Positions 24,849-36,992 of a stretch of 64,000 bases of DNA are shown piece after piece (the first letter of the stretch is position 1; each line of letters starts with the position of its first letter). Position numbers and translations under genes: made by a program. Under the pieces are notes generated by a model. It searched no databases. It was not told the origin of the DNA and saw nothing but the letters and a program-made list of their open reading frames with translations. Source of the stretch: Paramacrobiotus metropolitanus (lineage: Eukaryota; Tardigrada; Eutardigrada; Parachela; Macrobiotidae); contig NW_026570224.1 in NCBI RefSeq assembly GCF_019649055.1, forward strand, positions 2,542,001 to 2,606,000, in the 5' to 3' direction.

Positions 24849-27380
24849 TTTGCCGAGGCAGTAGGATATAAAAAAAATAACGCTACCAATCCGTATACGG
24901 GCTGAGTTATTGCTGCTTATTACCCATAAAATGTGGTTAGTTTCCCACTGACGGACTAAAAATTAACCTACAGAATGAAATTATTACGTTTTCACCATGG
25001 AGCAGAGCGAGATCTAAATGTTCTCGTTTTATGTATCTTGAACGTCGTAGAGCGTTCATGGCAGAAACGTTTGTCGATGAAGGGAACTGGTTTGGCCGAT
25101 GTTGAAACAACGGTATGAAGCATGCGCAGGGCGGTTCTTTGTGCTCAGACTCTTGTTTAAGAATCCAATCGGCAGCCAGTGAGCAGCCTCTTTATTGATT
25201 CAACATTTTTCGTCATCGGCCGAGCCCAAGACCGGTGCCTACACTTCATACCATATCGGTACTGCATTATGAAGTGCGGTTAACTGCCGTCTCTGCGGCT
25301 ATGGCCGCAGACGAAAACATAAAGCAATGCAGTGAATGCACTCCTTGTAATGAATGATAAGAGTAAGACTAATAATAAGTTTATAACAATAAACCAAAAA
25401 AACGAATCAGTGTCCTTACGTAAACCTATTACAGCTCAATCAAAACTACAGCCAGTCCGCATTATTGTGGGACAATAACGATGCACAAAAAAGCATGTAT
25501 ACAATGTAGAGCGCGAAATTTGTACGTATACTTTAACCACAACCCTTAATTAAGCCTCAAATTACTGTAACAGAAGTATCATTCACATGTAGACTGATGT
25601 AGTTATTATCATAAGATTCATAACAGTTATTTGATATATATACACATACTGTATATTTAATCGTGGAAATCTACTTATATCTTGGTGACTTGGTGCAAAA
25701 AATCTGACTTGATAGTTGACATCAGAAGGTTGGTGTAAATGTGCGCAGTTTTCGTCAGTCATGCATTGATTTTCTCCGGACCTACGAAAAACGAGTACTG
25801 TATTATTATAAAGTTTTATTATCGCAGGGACTGGAAGTTCAAAGCAAGAAATTTTTACAAAAAGGGTAGACCATTTTGTATTCTCTTTCAAGCATCAAAT
25901 ACACTTTATTTGGGCATCTTATTGAAACCCGAAAGGGATTGTTTCGTGTGGTGTGAAGACATGTCTAGATCTGGATTAGTTTCCGTCGCATGTCCTTATA
26001 CTGCCGTACGAGTACGTAGTTCTAAATGTAAGTAGCACGTTATACTTTGTGTGGAATTAATTAAATTTAATATCTTTCGGCCAAGTGATAATCAAACGTG
26101 TGACTGCAAAATACGTGGAATTGTAAGTATACCAGATGAGGGCAGATTGATTTGTGGTAACAAATAAAACAATACTTTATGTTATAGTACTGGTATTGAA
26201 TGTACAGGTAATGATTCGACAATCTTTTTGAACATTAATGAATATTATTTAGCCGTCGCGATGCGCATACTACCAATTTTGTGAGGAATTTATGACGGAC
26301 TACGTCCGTGCTCTGTAGAATTTGTCTGGCGGTCAATCAGGACCTTGGCACCGATCTTACCCACCGTATCGAAAAAAATGTGACCTGCAATTTCCACCAT
26401 GTGCCGGCATCGAGTTTCCATGCCCTCTAAAACTGTGGATTGATGCCAAGCAGCCGCCAGAACGTCGGTGGGATCCCGGACGCACAACAAAATTCTAAGC
26501 GTTCTGAAATTCCGGAAACCGAGCATTGTATATAGGTATGTCATTATCTGGATTTTATGTAACCATAAGTTACCTCCAACTCCATATAGTGGTAGTCTGG
26601 CATGGTACTCTAGGTGCTGTGCATGGTCACGTAATTACATGCGTCGAATTACGACGGGGTCCGGATATGATTAACCTATTTACGTTTTACTCGTACGTAT
26701 CTTGTATCTACTTTGATATTAATTAATCCTAGTCTCCTACTACGGCTTTAATGTGCTCACTATAAGTTAGCTGCTTTTAAATGTTAAGAACATCCCTTGT
26801 TTGCACAAACTGCAACAAAGGATAACATTTTCTTAAGAGCATGAGCATCGCAGTTATAACGCTCCGGCACAACGTCTATTTAACTTTGTATACATATTAG
26901 AAATTTTTTCTCCATAGATTTTAATATTTAATAATATCAGATTGAAAAATCATTGGAAAACAGTTTAGCAAATTCAACATATTGTAGAAATGTACGAGTG
27001 TAACTGTGTAAGTAATACGGTAGCACTATAGCTAGGAATACCTACACTTTTCCAGCTTGGGCTATGCAGTTACAGGTTTGGCTCGGGATCGCTGCAGTGG
27101 ATTTCTTCGTGCATGTTTGCTGATGAAGTGCTTACTTTGCAGTCAAAGAAATCCATAATGCTGATTTTTTAATTTGGAAGAAATTGTCGCTCACAACTCA
27201 CTTGCAGCTGGCGCACTTGATAAAATTCGTGCCAAAAAGATAAAAATTCTACTGAAAGTTGAAAGCTTAGATTTGTATTTCTGTTTGTTGGTGAACGACC
27301 TTTTTTGGCATATAGAAAAATTGGCCGACAACAGCTTAAACAATTTATATATAAACATATTTTGCACAAAAGTATTCAAA
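24849..27380. other. Divergent intergenic region between APP and neprilysin
   Basis: The two genes are transcribed away from each other, so this region should contain both promoters. No clear TATA box was found. It contains one open frame of unknown origin at 26290-26520. Confidence 0.4.
26290..26520 (-). CDS. Open frame of unknown family, possible 3' exon or gene remnant
   Basis: A minus-strand frame of about 75 codons, preceded by a possible TTTCAG acceptor near 26501, ends in a stop. The protein reads like a real one (contains CVRDPTDVLAAAWHQSTVLE and MVEIAGHIFFDTVGKIGAK). I cannot assign it to a family and found no partner exons up to 27170, so it may be a lone terminal exon or a decayed gene. 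Confidence 0.25.
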   Translation of the reverse strand, partial: GFRNFRTLRILLCVRDPTDVLAAAWHQSTVLEGMETRCRHMVEIAGHIFFDTVGKIGAKVLIDRQTNSTEHGRSPS

Positions 27381-30300
27381 ATGTTTTACTTCAGCGCTAA
27401 CAAAGGTCGTGCCAGGCGGACATGGATTTCAATATATTTGCTCGCTCTCATAACCGGAATCCTAGGTAATCATTTCAGTTTTTACTGCAAGTGCAGATGT
27501 AAAAAATTGGCGATAAAATTGATACATAGATAAGCCATGTTCATCGCTACAACTTTCTTCTAATTAACGTCAAATTCCAGGTTGTCCAACAGTGAAGCAA
27601 GCTATATGCGAGAGTGAATCTTGCAAAAGGCAGGTAATCCACCATGAAAATAACGGGAAAAAGTAATGCGTAATAACCGATAGCACGCAGCGGTATGACC
27701 TTGGATGATTGTATATTTTTGACGTCGTTGTCACTTACACCACTAGTTGATATCAGCGCGTATAATCGATAGGAAAATATATAGGCTTTGCCAATTTTAT
27801 AAAAATTTTAATGTCGCTCTTATATTAACTGACTCTAACTACAAGAATGTATTTTTGCTGGATGTAAAGGCTGCTACAAATATCCTTACATCTATGGATA
27901 CAAACCTGGATCCTTGCGACGACTTTTATGACTACGCATGTAACAACTGGATCAAATCCCATCCACTGTCGGATAATCGAACAGAAAACAGTATATTCGA
28001 AGATTTAGGGGAACAAATGGTTCTTAAACGGAAAGGTGGGTATAATTCTATGTTTATTGGACATGCAGTATATGTATTACATTTAATTTTGGTCGAAATG
28101 TCATTTTTAGGACAAAATTATATTATGTACAGTTATAAATTTTTATAGATAGCAAATGCACAATAAGCATAATGGATGCATTCTTAAATGTATAAAGTGC
28201 TGCTAATGAAATTTAGAAAATGAAATTAGAATGAAATGAAATTATAATTAGAATGAAACTTGAGTTTACTGACCTTTCTAACATAAGATTTTGCTAAGCA
28301 AATAATTTAGCATTCGCGCGGGGATCTCATTTGAATATATCCCCATCTCACGCTTGTTTTACGGTCTTATGTTAATTGTAACTCTGTATAAATGAGTAAT
28401 TACAACACCTATTAATTTTATACTGCTTTCAGAACTTCTGGAATTAAATTCAACTGATCCATTCGCTTCGGAAATCAAAGCTAAACAGTTTTACAAGCAG
28501 TGCAAAGACAAAAGTAAGCACAAGTAAATTCTTTCCTTATTTAACGAAAAGGAGCAGATATTCTTAGTTGCTTCAGCCCCAAAACAATGTCATATGGATA
28601 TTTTGCTGGCATGGTACAAATACTAAGTACAGCTGCATACTGTATTGTTTCAGTGTACAGGGAGTTGATTGTTGCACGATGTGCTTTTACAGAAAATATC
28701 GAAGCCATACGGTCCAAACCAATTCTCGATTATCTAAAGTCAACCATGGATGGTTGGCCAATACTGGACCCTGCCTGGGATCCCGCGGGTTTCGACCTCT
28801 TCCATGTGCTAAAGGCTATTCGGGCACACGGGAATGAACCGTTGTTTTCTGTATATGTTGCTGCGGACCTAGAACATCCTGAAGAAAACGTTTTATTCCT
28901 TGGTGAAGCCAACACACATGCGTCTAGAGATATATTGGTCAGCGAAACCGGCGATTCCTATAGCGAAAGCTACAAAACGTATATCCGGGCAGTAGTATCA
29001 TCGTTAATGAACGATACCGGTGATACTCGACTGGTCGACGACGTCGAAAAGGATATCGATGACATTATGGAGTTTAGCAAATATCTGTCAATGGTAATTA
29101 TACTTTTGCACGATACAGCTTTTAATCTACTATACTTTCAGATATGCAATTGTTTTTAGTCAGGTTTAACCGCGGTTGAGAAACGGAATCTGACAATACT
29201 GAAAATTAAAACAAGTTTCACTACTGTGCAAAGAGACGTTTTTTATCGATCCCGTTTTGCACAACAATTGTTTGATTATGTGCAAGATCTCTATGACGTT
29301 CTCCAACTGGGAGATCGAATTACACCCACTATGGATATTGTTTTACGCAGTCCCGGTTGGTACGATAAACTGGACGAAAAACTTATGGAGCTAGAGAATG
29401 GGATTGCAGGAAAACGGTATCTTGCTAATTACATTGGTTGGCGAATAATAACAGAATCCATTGATTACCTGAATAAGGATCTCCGTGATGCCCTTTCCCA
29501 ACACAACTCCAGGATCAAGGGAACCAAACAGCCCCGGGATAAGCCTTCTTCTGAGCGATGCGCCAATGAGATCTCAAACGTTATGCCCAATGTTTTAGGT
29601 GCACTTTATGTGCGGGATATGGTACAGCCGTTGCTTAAACAAAAGGTAGTAAAGACCTACGCTAATTAAATGAAGTGAAAAATATTATGAACGGAATATT
29701 TCGTTTTTATATGAAGCTCTAGAAAGTTATATGCAGCTTACCTAATTCCTTGATAGTTTTACATTGTTAGTTTCCAATTCCATCACGTCTTAATGCGGTA
29801 AATAAATTTACAAGTGTAAAATATACGTCACTGCAAGTATATTTTATTGTGTGTACATATTTAGGCTTCGACTTTGATGGCCGACTTGAAGGAAGGCTTT
29901 CGTGAACTACTGGTGGCTGCAACCTGGATGGACATTGATACGTATGCTTTAGGTATTTCCAAGCTAACAGCTATGCAGGAATTGGCCGGTTTCCCTGACG
30001 AATTCAAAAATAACATATCTGCTGTGGACGAGGATTATGAAATGGTAATCGCAATATAACCGAAACTGGAATTGTTGTAACTTTAAGTTATGAAAGATGT
30101 GTGCTTTTGTTAATGCAGGTCCGAATTGGTCATACGTATTTCGATACGGTGCTGATGATCAGTAAAAGCGAAGCCTATAAACATTTGAAGAAACTCTTCA
30201 AACGGAATGTGAGATTCGATCCACTGGCCGACGCTTATGACATTACCAACATCAATGCTTATAATGCCCTGGGAAAGAATTCCATAGGTGATAATGGGAT

Positions 30301-31603
30301 ATTTGCAAAGTATAACCACCATGCCAAACAGAAGCTTCGATACGAGTATAAGAAATTGAACAGAGTGTACTCATAGTCAATCAATGACAATTATACTAAT
30401 TTAGTATTTTGTGCGCAACTAAAATTTTGACTAATAAAAAATTTTCGAAAATTTCCCCTTTCCCCTGTGTCTCACCGTATTCTAGTACGAAGGCGTATGT
30501 ACAATACGTCATAGTGACGGTGGTCATACGCATCGGGACAGTATAATAACGGTAAGAAGTATATTTCAAATTTCTTTGTGTCTGTAGTTGTTTTGGCTGC
30601 TACGCTCCAGGCTCCAATCTTTGATGCGGAAAGTCCGCAATATCTAAACTATGGAGCTGCGGGATTCTTTGTTGGCCACGAAATTACACATGGGTTCGAT
30701 GATCAAGGTATGTTGCTCGTTCTATTTATAATTCGAAATCATAACATGCTTATACCGGTCCTCATATTAATTATTGAACGTAGCTGTAATGGTTTCTTTA
30801 ATTAAATCAGGATCTTCTTTTGACGACCAAGGAATGATGCGTCCTTGGTGGTCTGGGCAGACTATGGAAACGTACAATAAACGGAAGCAAAGCATTGTCG
30901 ATCAGTATAACAGCTACTCTTTGCCGGGTGGAAAAATAAACGGCGAACTGACTTTGGGAGAAAATATTGCCGATAATGGTGGACTGAAAGCCGCTTTTCG
31001 AGTACGATTGAAATTCCCACCGTAAAAGGACAACAACCTTTTTTCTGAACCAACGCTATTTACTGCTTTTTGAAAAGGGATACAAACGATATCGACAAAG
31101 GTCACCCGTCCCCGAACCATCTTTACCTGGACTGGAGCATATGCCTATAGATCAATTATTTTTCTTATCCGCTGCTCAGGTAAATTAAAAATTTAATTAG
31201 CTAGTAAGTAAAACAAAAGCATGGTATAGTACAAAAAAGTAGTAGAAAACATTCGCCAAAAGCATTGTGCACAAGTCCGAGCCAGATCGCGATGTTCACA
31301 ATTCATGAATAATAAACTTTTTTGATAGCCGCACTTTTATCCATTTATTTATTTAACTGTGTGGAAAACGTTAACGATAGGTACGATTGCTAAATCGTAT
31401 TCATGGTTCGTAATTTTAATTTAAAGGTATGGTGCTCAAATAAAAGACCGGAATCGGAACACCTGCACTTGTTAACAGATCCTCATAGTCCTTTTAAATT
31501 TCGAATAAATGGTCCTATGTCTAACATGCCGGAGTTTGCCAAAGCTTTTAAATGCCGGCTTGGGTCAAAGATGAATCCTGTTCAGAAGAACGTCGTTTGG
31601 TAA
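27381..31603 (+). CDS. Neprilysin-like zinc metallopeptidase (M13 family)
   Basis: Type II membrane ectopeptidase that cleaves small peptides outside the cell. Twelve exons: 27381-27465, 27581-27633, 27870-28035, 28433-28513, 28693-29093, 29160-29645, 29865-30044, 30119-30287, 30588-30707, 30832-31001, 31078-31179, 31427-31603. Every phase matches, giving 729 residues, the usual M13 length. A short cytoplasmic N-terminus is followed by a signal anchor ([14 protein letters not shown]). Then come [16 protein letters not shown] (family start), NAY at about 530-532 for substrate binding, HEITH at 571-575 (two zinc His and catalytic Glu), GENIADNGG with the third ligand Glu at 624, and the C-terminal CRLG...VVW end. 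All catalytic residues are present, so it should be active. The intron between the HEITH and GENIADNGG exons has duplicated edges (see findings). Substrate unknown; a neuropeptide role is only a family inference. Confidence 0.93.
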
Positions 31604-31743
31604 TTTTTTTGCCGATTGGAAACATTTAATCTGTGATTAACATTATTGCCAGTTTTTTTCTTCTTAGCTTCGTGTTTGCTCTTATTTTTCGGTAATAGTT
31701 ATTTTTGCGGAAAACATTTTGCCGTTCGACACTGGCGCGGCTT

Positions 31744-31749
31744 AATAAA
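31744..31749 (+). terminator. Probable polyadenylation signal of the neprilysin gene
   Basis: AATAAA lies 141 bases after the stop codon on the same strand and before the convergent CUB/LDLa gene. Confidence 0.5.
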
Positions 31750-31994
31750 TCAAAGGTATGACAGAAATTTCAAACTCTTGGGCCACAGTAATTATGCTAA
31801 TTATGCGCGTATTCAACGACGTGAAAATGTTGTAGACAACAACTTGAACATGTTCACCGTCAGTGTTCACCGTCAGCTGTTATGAATGCTGACAACGCTA
31901 TTCATCGCGAAACTGTACAGTCTACTACAGCTTGGTCATTACTGTATTAGTTTAAAAAAACGGGGATGCGTACAACTGTCAGTGCGTGTAATGT

Positions 31995-33997
31995 TTAGAA
32001 AACGAACAGTCTTTTTGTGGGGTCAGTCTCTCCGCTTTGCGAAGGCGCATACTGGATCCTGGAACTTCTAGAACCCGGACTGGGATGAGAGACAGTGATC
32101 CGCGGTGTGCCAGGCGAATAGGTATAAGCCGGAGGAAACTGCACATTGTGCTTAGGTCCAAAAGGTCCCAATGGAGAAGGCCCTAGATAGAAGGCTATAT
32201 AGATTCATTTAAACTATTTTATGTCTTTAACAAATTTTACACACCCTTGCTTAATTGCCTAACATTTCGTATTATCGAGTTGATAATACGAAAATAAGAA
32301 TGGAAAATTGCATTTATAACGGCACTGTAGAAGCAATATGTGTTAGAGCTTGCATAAAAGTTGAAAGAGTTCTTCCGAAATCCTTTGATCTAGAAAGGTC
32401 ATGTCTGACACAGCCACAGCCACAGCTGGTTTGTACAAACGTACTGCTTTTCCCGTGGAAAATTCGATATTCCTGATGATGATTATGCTGATTCTCCATT
32501 GTTATCTGATCCGTCAGGATGGGCGCATAAGCCGTTGTGTGGTTGGTTCGAGAAGCGGAACTCGTGCTAGCCCCATCACTGGAACTTAATGCCTCTGTGG
32601 CGCTGGCATTCCCAACAGCTGCACTCCGTGATGGAGCATCAGCCACTTGTGGTACCTGATAGTTGCGTTTGCAGAAAAATAATAGGACGGAGCACACGCA
32701 AACTCCACAAACAAAAAGGACACTTAGGGATATGATGATCGTTACGGTAATGCTCAACCCGAGTCCCTCCCGCGTTTCATGGCTGTATGCGGCATCGCCC
32801 GGATGGTTATTGCGGCAGTTAAGCTCGTCGGAATTGTCTCCACAATGATCGAAGGAGTCACAGCGCAGATCTAGTTAGACAAGTAAAGGTAAACATTGCC
32901 GACACGCAATGGAACAATACCTATGGAATACAGAAAGCTTTTTTCCTGTTTTCCCTATTGATTTATTACATCAATGCGAACAAATGTCTTGTGGATTTGG
33001 TCAAAGTTCCACAAATATGTTGACATGCGACCGAGGGAGCGGCTCGGTAGTTAATGCATTACATTATACCGAAACGTAATTTGTACAGCTAAAAACTTAC
33101 CAGCTGAAATGCAGTGATTGTTTGCGCAGCGGAAACTGCAAACGGCTGTAAATAACCAGATTCATTAAAATGATTGGTACGTAACTGTGTAAAATTAAAA
33201 CTGAATACACATATTGCCCATGTGACGTTCGTGACTGAAAACTACAAGACAGTACGGTACGTAATACCTATTTTTACGATTAGCTGATGCCGACTTGCGC
33301 ATCTACGTAGTTATTTCGCATTTAACTCGATAACATTGTGTATATTCGTATGTATACTTAAGTGGACTATTTCTATATCTACATGCGTATACCATACACC
33401 GCAAATTTGTTTTATTTTTGCGCATTTGTACTGTTGTTATGTGTTTTGTCTTTACCCGTACCAGGTTTTGTTGCCTTTCCAACTGCTGTCAAAATCAGCT
33501 GGAAATTGCTGGCCGCTGTTCCCTTGTTGTAAGTATAGTACCGGATCGTTACGAATCCTCCCGAATTCGTTGTATACAAATACCGGTTACCATCCACTTG
33601 GCTCCGACAAGACAGTTCATCCAGCTGGAAAGGAAGGCGTCATAAATGCAGATCATTAAGCAAATTAATAGGAAAACTTTTGAATTGGCATTCAACACTA
33701 ACGCGGGCGGCATCCACAAGATCGTCGGCATCATAAATAACCAACCGATCATGGCACTCACGGATGTTAAGTGATTCGAATCTCAGGAGAAATCTCTGAT
33801 GTTCGGGATAAGGAACTTGAAATGTGATCCTGTTTCATTCGATAATGAAAACATCTCTACTGCACATGCTTCCTGAAGAATTAAAGTGAGACCGTACCGA
33901 CAATCTCCATGAAATTCGCCACTGCTTTTCAGTATAGCACCATCAATTTGAATTGCCTTCTTCCAGAGTGCGTAATTGGGACAAGGGGATGTTGAAT
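31995..33997 (-). CDS. CUB-LDLa single-pass membrane protein (5' end not found)
   Basis: Predicted cell-surface receptor or co-receptor. Minus-strand exons: 33997-33861, 33795-33703 and 33624-33456 (CUB domain), 33145-33101 and 32870-32445 (one LDL-receptor class A repeat split by an intron, then the membrane helix), 32182-31995 (cytoplasmic tail and stop). All phases match. CUB landmarks: DCRYGLTLILQEACARFLL, ECHDRLVIYD, then the final strand NFQLILTA. LDLa landmarks: VCSFRCANNHCISA plus DLRCDSFDHCGDNSDELNC, with the calcium-binding D-x-SDE residues intact. A helix (SITVTIIISLSVLFVCGV) follows. The tail is Ser/Pro-rich with His and Tyr, without a recognised motif. The intron inside the CUB domain is only 65 bases. 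The signal-peptide exon should lie above 34000 but was not identified. Architecture resembles neuropilin/tolloid-like (NETO) proteins with only one CUB; orthology is not claimed. Confidence 0.8.
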
Positions 33998-35543
33998 CTG
34001 TTAATAAGCCAGATCAGATAAATAACCAGACCGTTTCAACGGCTTTTCCTTCCCTACTCCTACTTCATGAATACAGTTACAGTGCTTTTATGCTAAAATG
34101 GCTTAGATTACGTTTCCGTTCATATCATTGCATAATTTGCATTATATTCTGATGAGCTTGTATATTTTTTATTTCCAGCTTATAGATACTATTTTTACAT
34201 ATTACTTTGATATTGCTTTTATCCTTCATACATATCAAACAGAACAAAAGCGTTTTATCAAATAAATAACAAAAAGGTGTTGTATAAAAATGTTTTAGCG
34301 TTTGTTTGCAGCTACTTCTTGTTGATATCACGAAGCAATGAAGCATCATGCAGCGGGAACAATCTCCACAAAACAAGCTGATGGCGTAGGCTGCACTGCT
34401 TAATGTACTGTCGGCATCGATTGCTTGACAAAAGTGGTAAATTTCTTCATATCACGCCTTTGTTATATGTAATCGGTTATACTGTATACAAGTTCGCTTT
34501 GATTGTTTAAAACGTATTTAAAATACATGGCGCTGCATGTGAAAACAAAATTTATTTAAATTAAGAATATGTCCCGAGATATGACAATCCCGCAAGTGAC
34601 TGGATAAAAGTGTAAGAATGTTTATGTACCGGAAGTATTTAGGGTTACTGCTTTTCTAGCAATGTGTAATTGATATCAACAACTTATTTAATTCAAATTC
34701 ATTCATTCATTTATCTAGAGTAGTCTTAACCATAAGCAGAACGCAGACTAAGTCTGTGGGTTAATCTGCAAGAGTTACTACGAACAGTATAAGAAATCTA
34801 AACAGAGCGAACATTTTAGCGCCGCTCGGTCGGGGAATTCGTATTGATACGGTATTTGTGTAAACGGTGCACTTACAAGATCTAGCGATTTCGCTGGTAG
34901 TACTTCGCAGAAGGATCAAAATCATGAGGGTCGACGCAGGTAAATGTCGGGATGCCGAGATTACAATCAGCTGCAGTAAACGATAAGTATTGGAAAACAG
35001 ATCCATGATATCACTGGCGACATCAATAATATGGTCACGAACTGCGGTTTGTCCTAGATTGGATTCCTATAGCCTGTTTGATTTAAGCCTAATACCGGAC
35101 ATGTTGTCGCTGGACTGGAATAATAAATCAGGCCTTCGAATAAAAGACGATCAATTAAGCCGGCTTCTGTAGTGACGAAGTTATCGAAATCACATCAGTT
35201 GTATCTGTACTTACTGGCCAATGCGTCCGAAACACTGCAGATTCCATCCTAAATATTAATCGTTACAGCAAATACATATAAAATTCCTTACATCCGCGGG
35301 CTGTTTTGTGTGCGAAATACGGCAACATTAGCCCTTAAATTCAGTGCCACAGGAAGTCTGCGGGGAAGCGTTTGTCTCCTTCTTCAAGCGTGTACGTATA
35401 TTCTGAACGAAACTAACCGTAAGCACTCGTACGGTTGTACTTCCTGACACACTTGTGCCTGTATCTTCCAACGCATTTGTATGTATGTGAATTTGTATAC
35501 GCATATCCGTACTAAGCGCCCGAACAGGGCGGTATTATTCTCA
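33998..35543. other. Upstream region of the CUB/LDLa gene, exons uncertain
   Basis: It should contain the first exon(s) of the CUB/LDLa gene. Candidate minus-strand coding patches at about 35160-35050 and 34985-34885 have protein-like composition but stop in frame or do not match the phase needed, so none is called. Confidence 0.3.
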
Positions 35544-36586
35544 TTATTCGTAAGGATTCTGGTCATCAATGACGGAATGGTTCCGCTCGTGCTTGGAAGG
35601 CGTGATCAGAGTGGCAAAGAGAATTATTACAGTGCACGGGAACACCAGGAAGTTAACTAATGTGCCCGTTCCAATAAGCTATTAAAAGTAGCCATCCTGC
35701 CGCGTGTTGGCATTTGATCTACATTGATCCAGTTGTTGCGTACCTAAGTGTTTATTTCCAATTATAGCCCGTATATAGTGAAATCAATGGGAAAAACTTA
35801 CTGGGGCAATTGACACATGTTTGGTCTACAAGTACCATTAAATTTTATAGCGATACACTGCTATCCGATCAAAAAAACCAATAACACAAAGCCGGTAGCA
35901 CCATCCGCGTGAAAGCGTTAAAACGCTGATATTTTCTAATTTACAAGCCAAATCACCTTAATTTGCGCATGAAAAGAGCATTCCTAAATACCTTAATCTG
36001 TAACAGCGTGAAAACAAATACCCACTGGTCAGTTGGTCATTGCCTGTGGGTAATTTTGTTACTTAATTATCGAAATGCGCACCTAAAGACACTCTGCGCA
36101 TACTATGCACAATAATATGCATATGTATTCCAGATTGTACTACTACGATTGTAATACTGTATGTAAGCAATAGCCTTTTATATACATTTTCAGTTTCTTT
36201 CTCTGCTTATTTTGGTTTTCTTCTTAATCAAAAATATGCAGCTTTTCTTTCATTTAATTGATCACGGAACATAAACTTGGTTCTCAACCTTTTGTAAATT
36301 CACTTGCTCGAGTGTTTTTATGGCAAAATTCTGTCATCAACGGAAGTTAAGTTGCTGAGAATGGCTTTGCTCCAGGGATTTCAGTGCGCGCACAACAAGC
36401 AGCTTTCCGTCGTGCTTCATAAGTAGAATTGATGGAGTGAATGAATTAGTCACGCTGGCATCCAAATGTGCCAAACTGGACTCGCCGTTTCGGGATGTGA
36501 TCGGAGGTCAGCTCCTTGATGACCATATAGCCAGCTACTGACTGACAACGCTGCTGTCTCATTTTGCCATCAGGAATATCGTTACA
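35544..36586 (-). CDS. Possible small cysteine-rich membrane or GPI-anchored protein
   Basis: Minus-strand patches look like parts of one small secreted protein: 36586-36446 (begins CNDIPDGKMRQQRC, ends FGTFGCQ then a stop), about 35745-35690 (LDQCRSNANTRQDGYF) and 35678-35544 (hydrophobic segment NFLVFPCTVIILFATL, short polar tail, stop). A TAA TAG pair interrupts the frame just before the hydrophobic part, so either a short intron removes it or the gene is broken. Cysteine spacing recalls three-finger (Ly6/uPAR) proteins, but the match is weak and no signal peptide was found. Confidence 0.25.
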
Positions 36587-36992
36587 GTGCGCGAATTGTG
36601 ATTGATATCGATTTTAATTTGCGCTTTTCATGCACAAGTATTTACTGCAGCCTAAATGCTGCGCTTTGTAGACTATTTATTTCAAGACACTGCATGTCCG
36701 ACCGAAGGCGGAAAAATAAATCTAAACTTATTCGACATTAAAATGGAATTATATTAATTTAATATTAAATTAAAGGTTTTCGTTAAAAGTGTCGTTGAAA
36801 CCGGCAAGATCGAGGTGCTTGAATAAATTTCGGAGTTTCAGATCTGGTAAAAGGTTTGTACAGCCTAAGATATACGTGGTTATGTAACCAAATGCGACTG
36901 ATATAATTATGTAAATTATGATAAATAATAATCGTATCACGTGGGTGTGCCGTATTCCATTACGGCCAAATATTGATATTGAAGCGAAAGAA

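Noticed and set aside
27174-27380. In-frame N-terminal extension of neprilysin exon 1
   Set aside because: The frame is open upstream, but the added residues are not family-like; the Met at 27381 gives the normal short cytoplasmic end before the anchor.
28568-28692. Earlier acceptor for neprilysin exon 5 (after GTGTACAG)
   Set aside because: It would insert about a dozen residues not found in the family; the acceptor before 28693 gives a continuous alignment with the same phase.
30288-30587. Suspected missing neprilysin exon before the HEITH exon
   Set aside because: Direct joining gives [19 protein letters not shown], which aligns residue by residue with the family, so no exon is missing.
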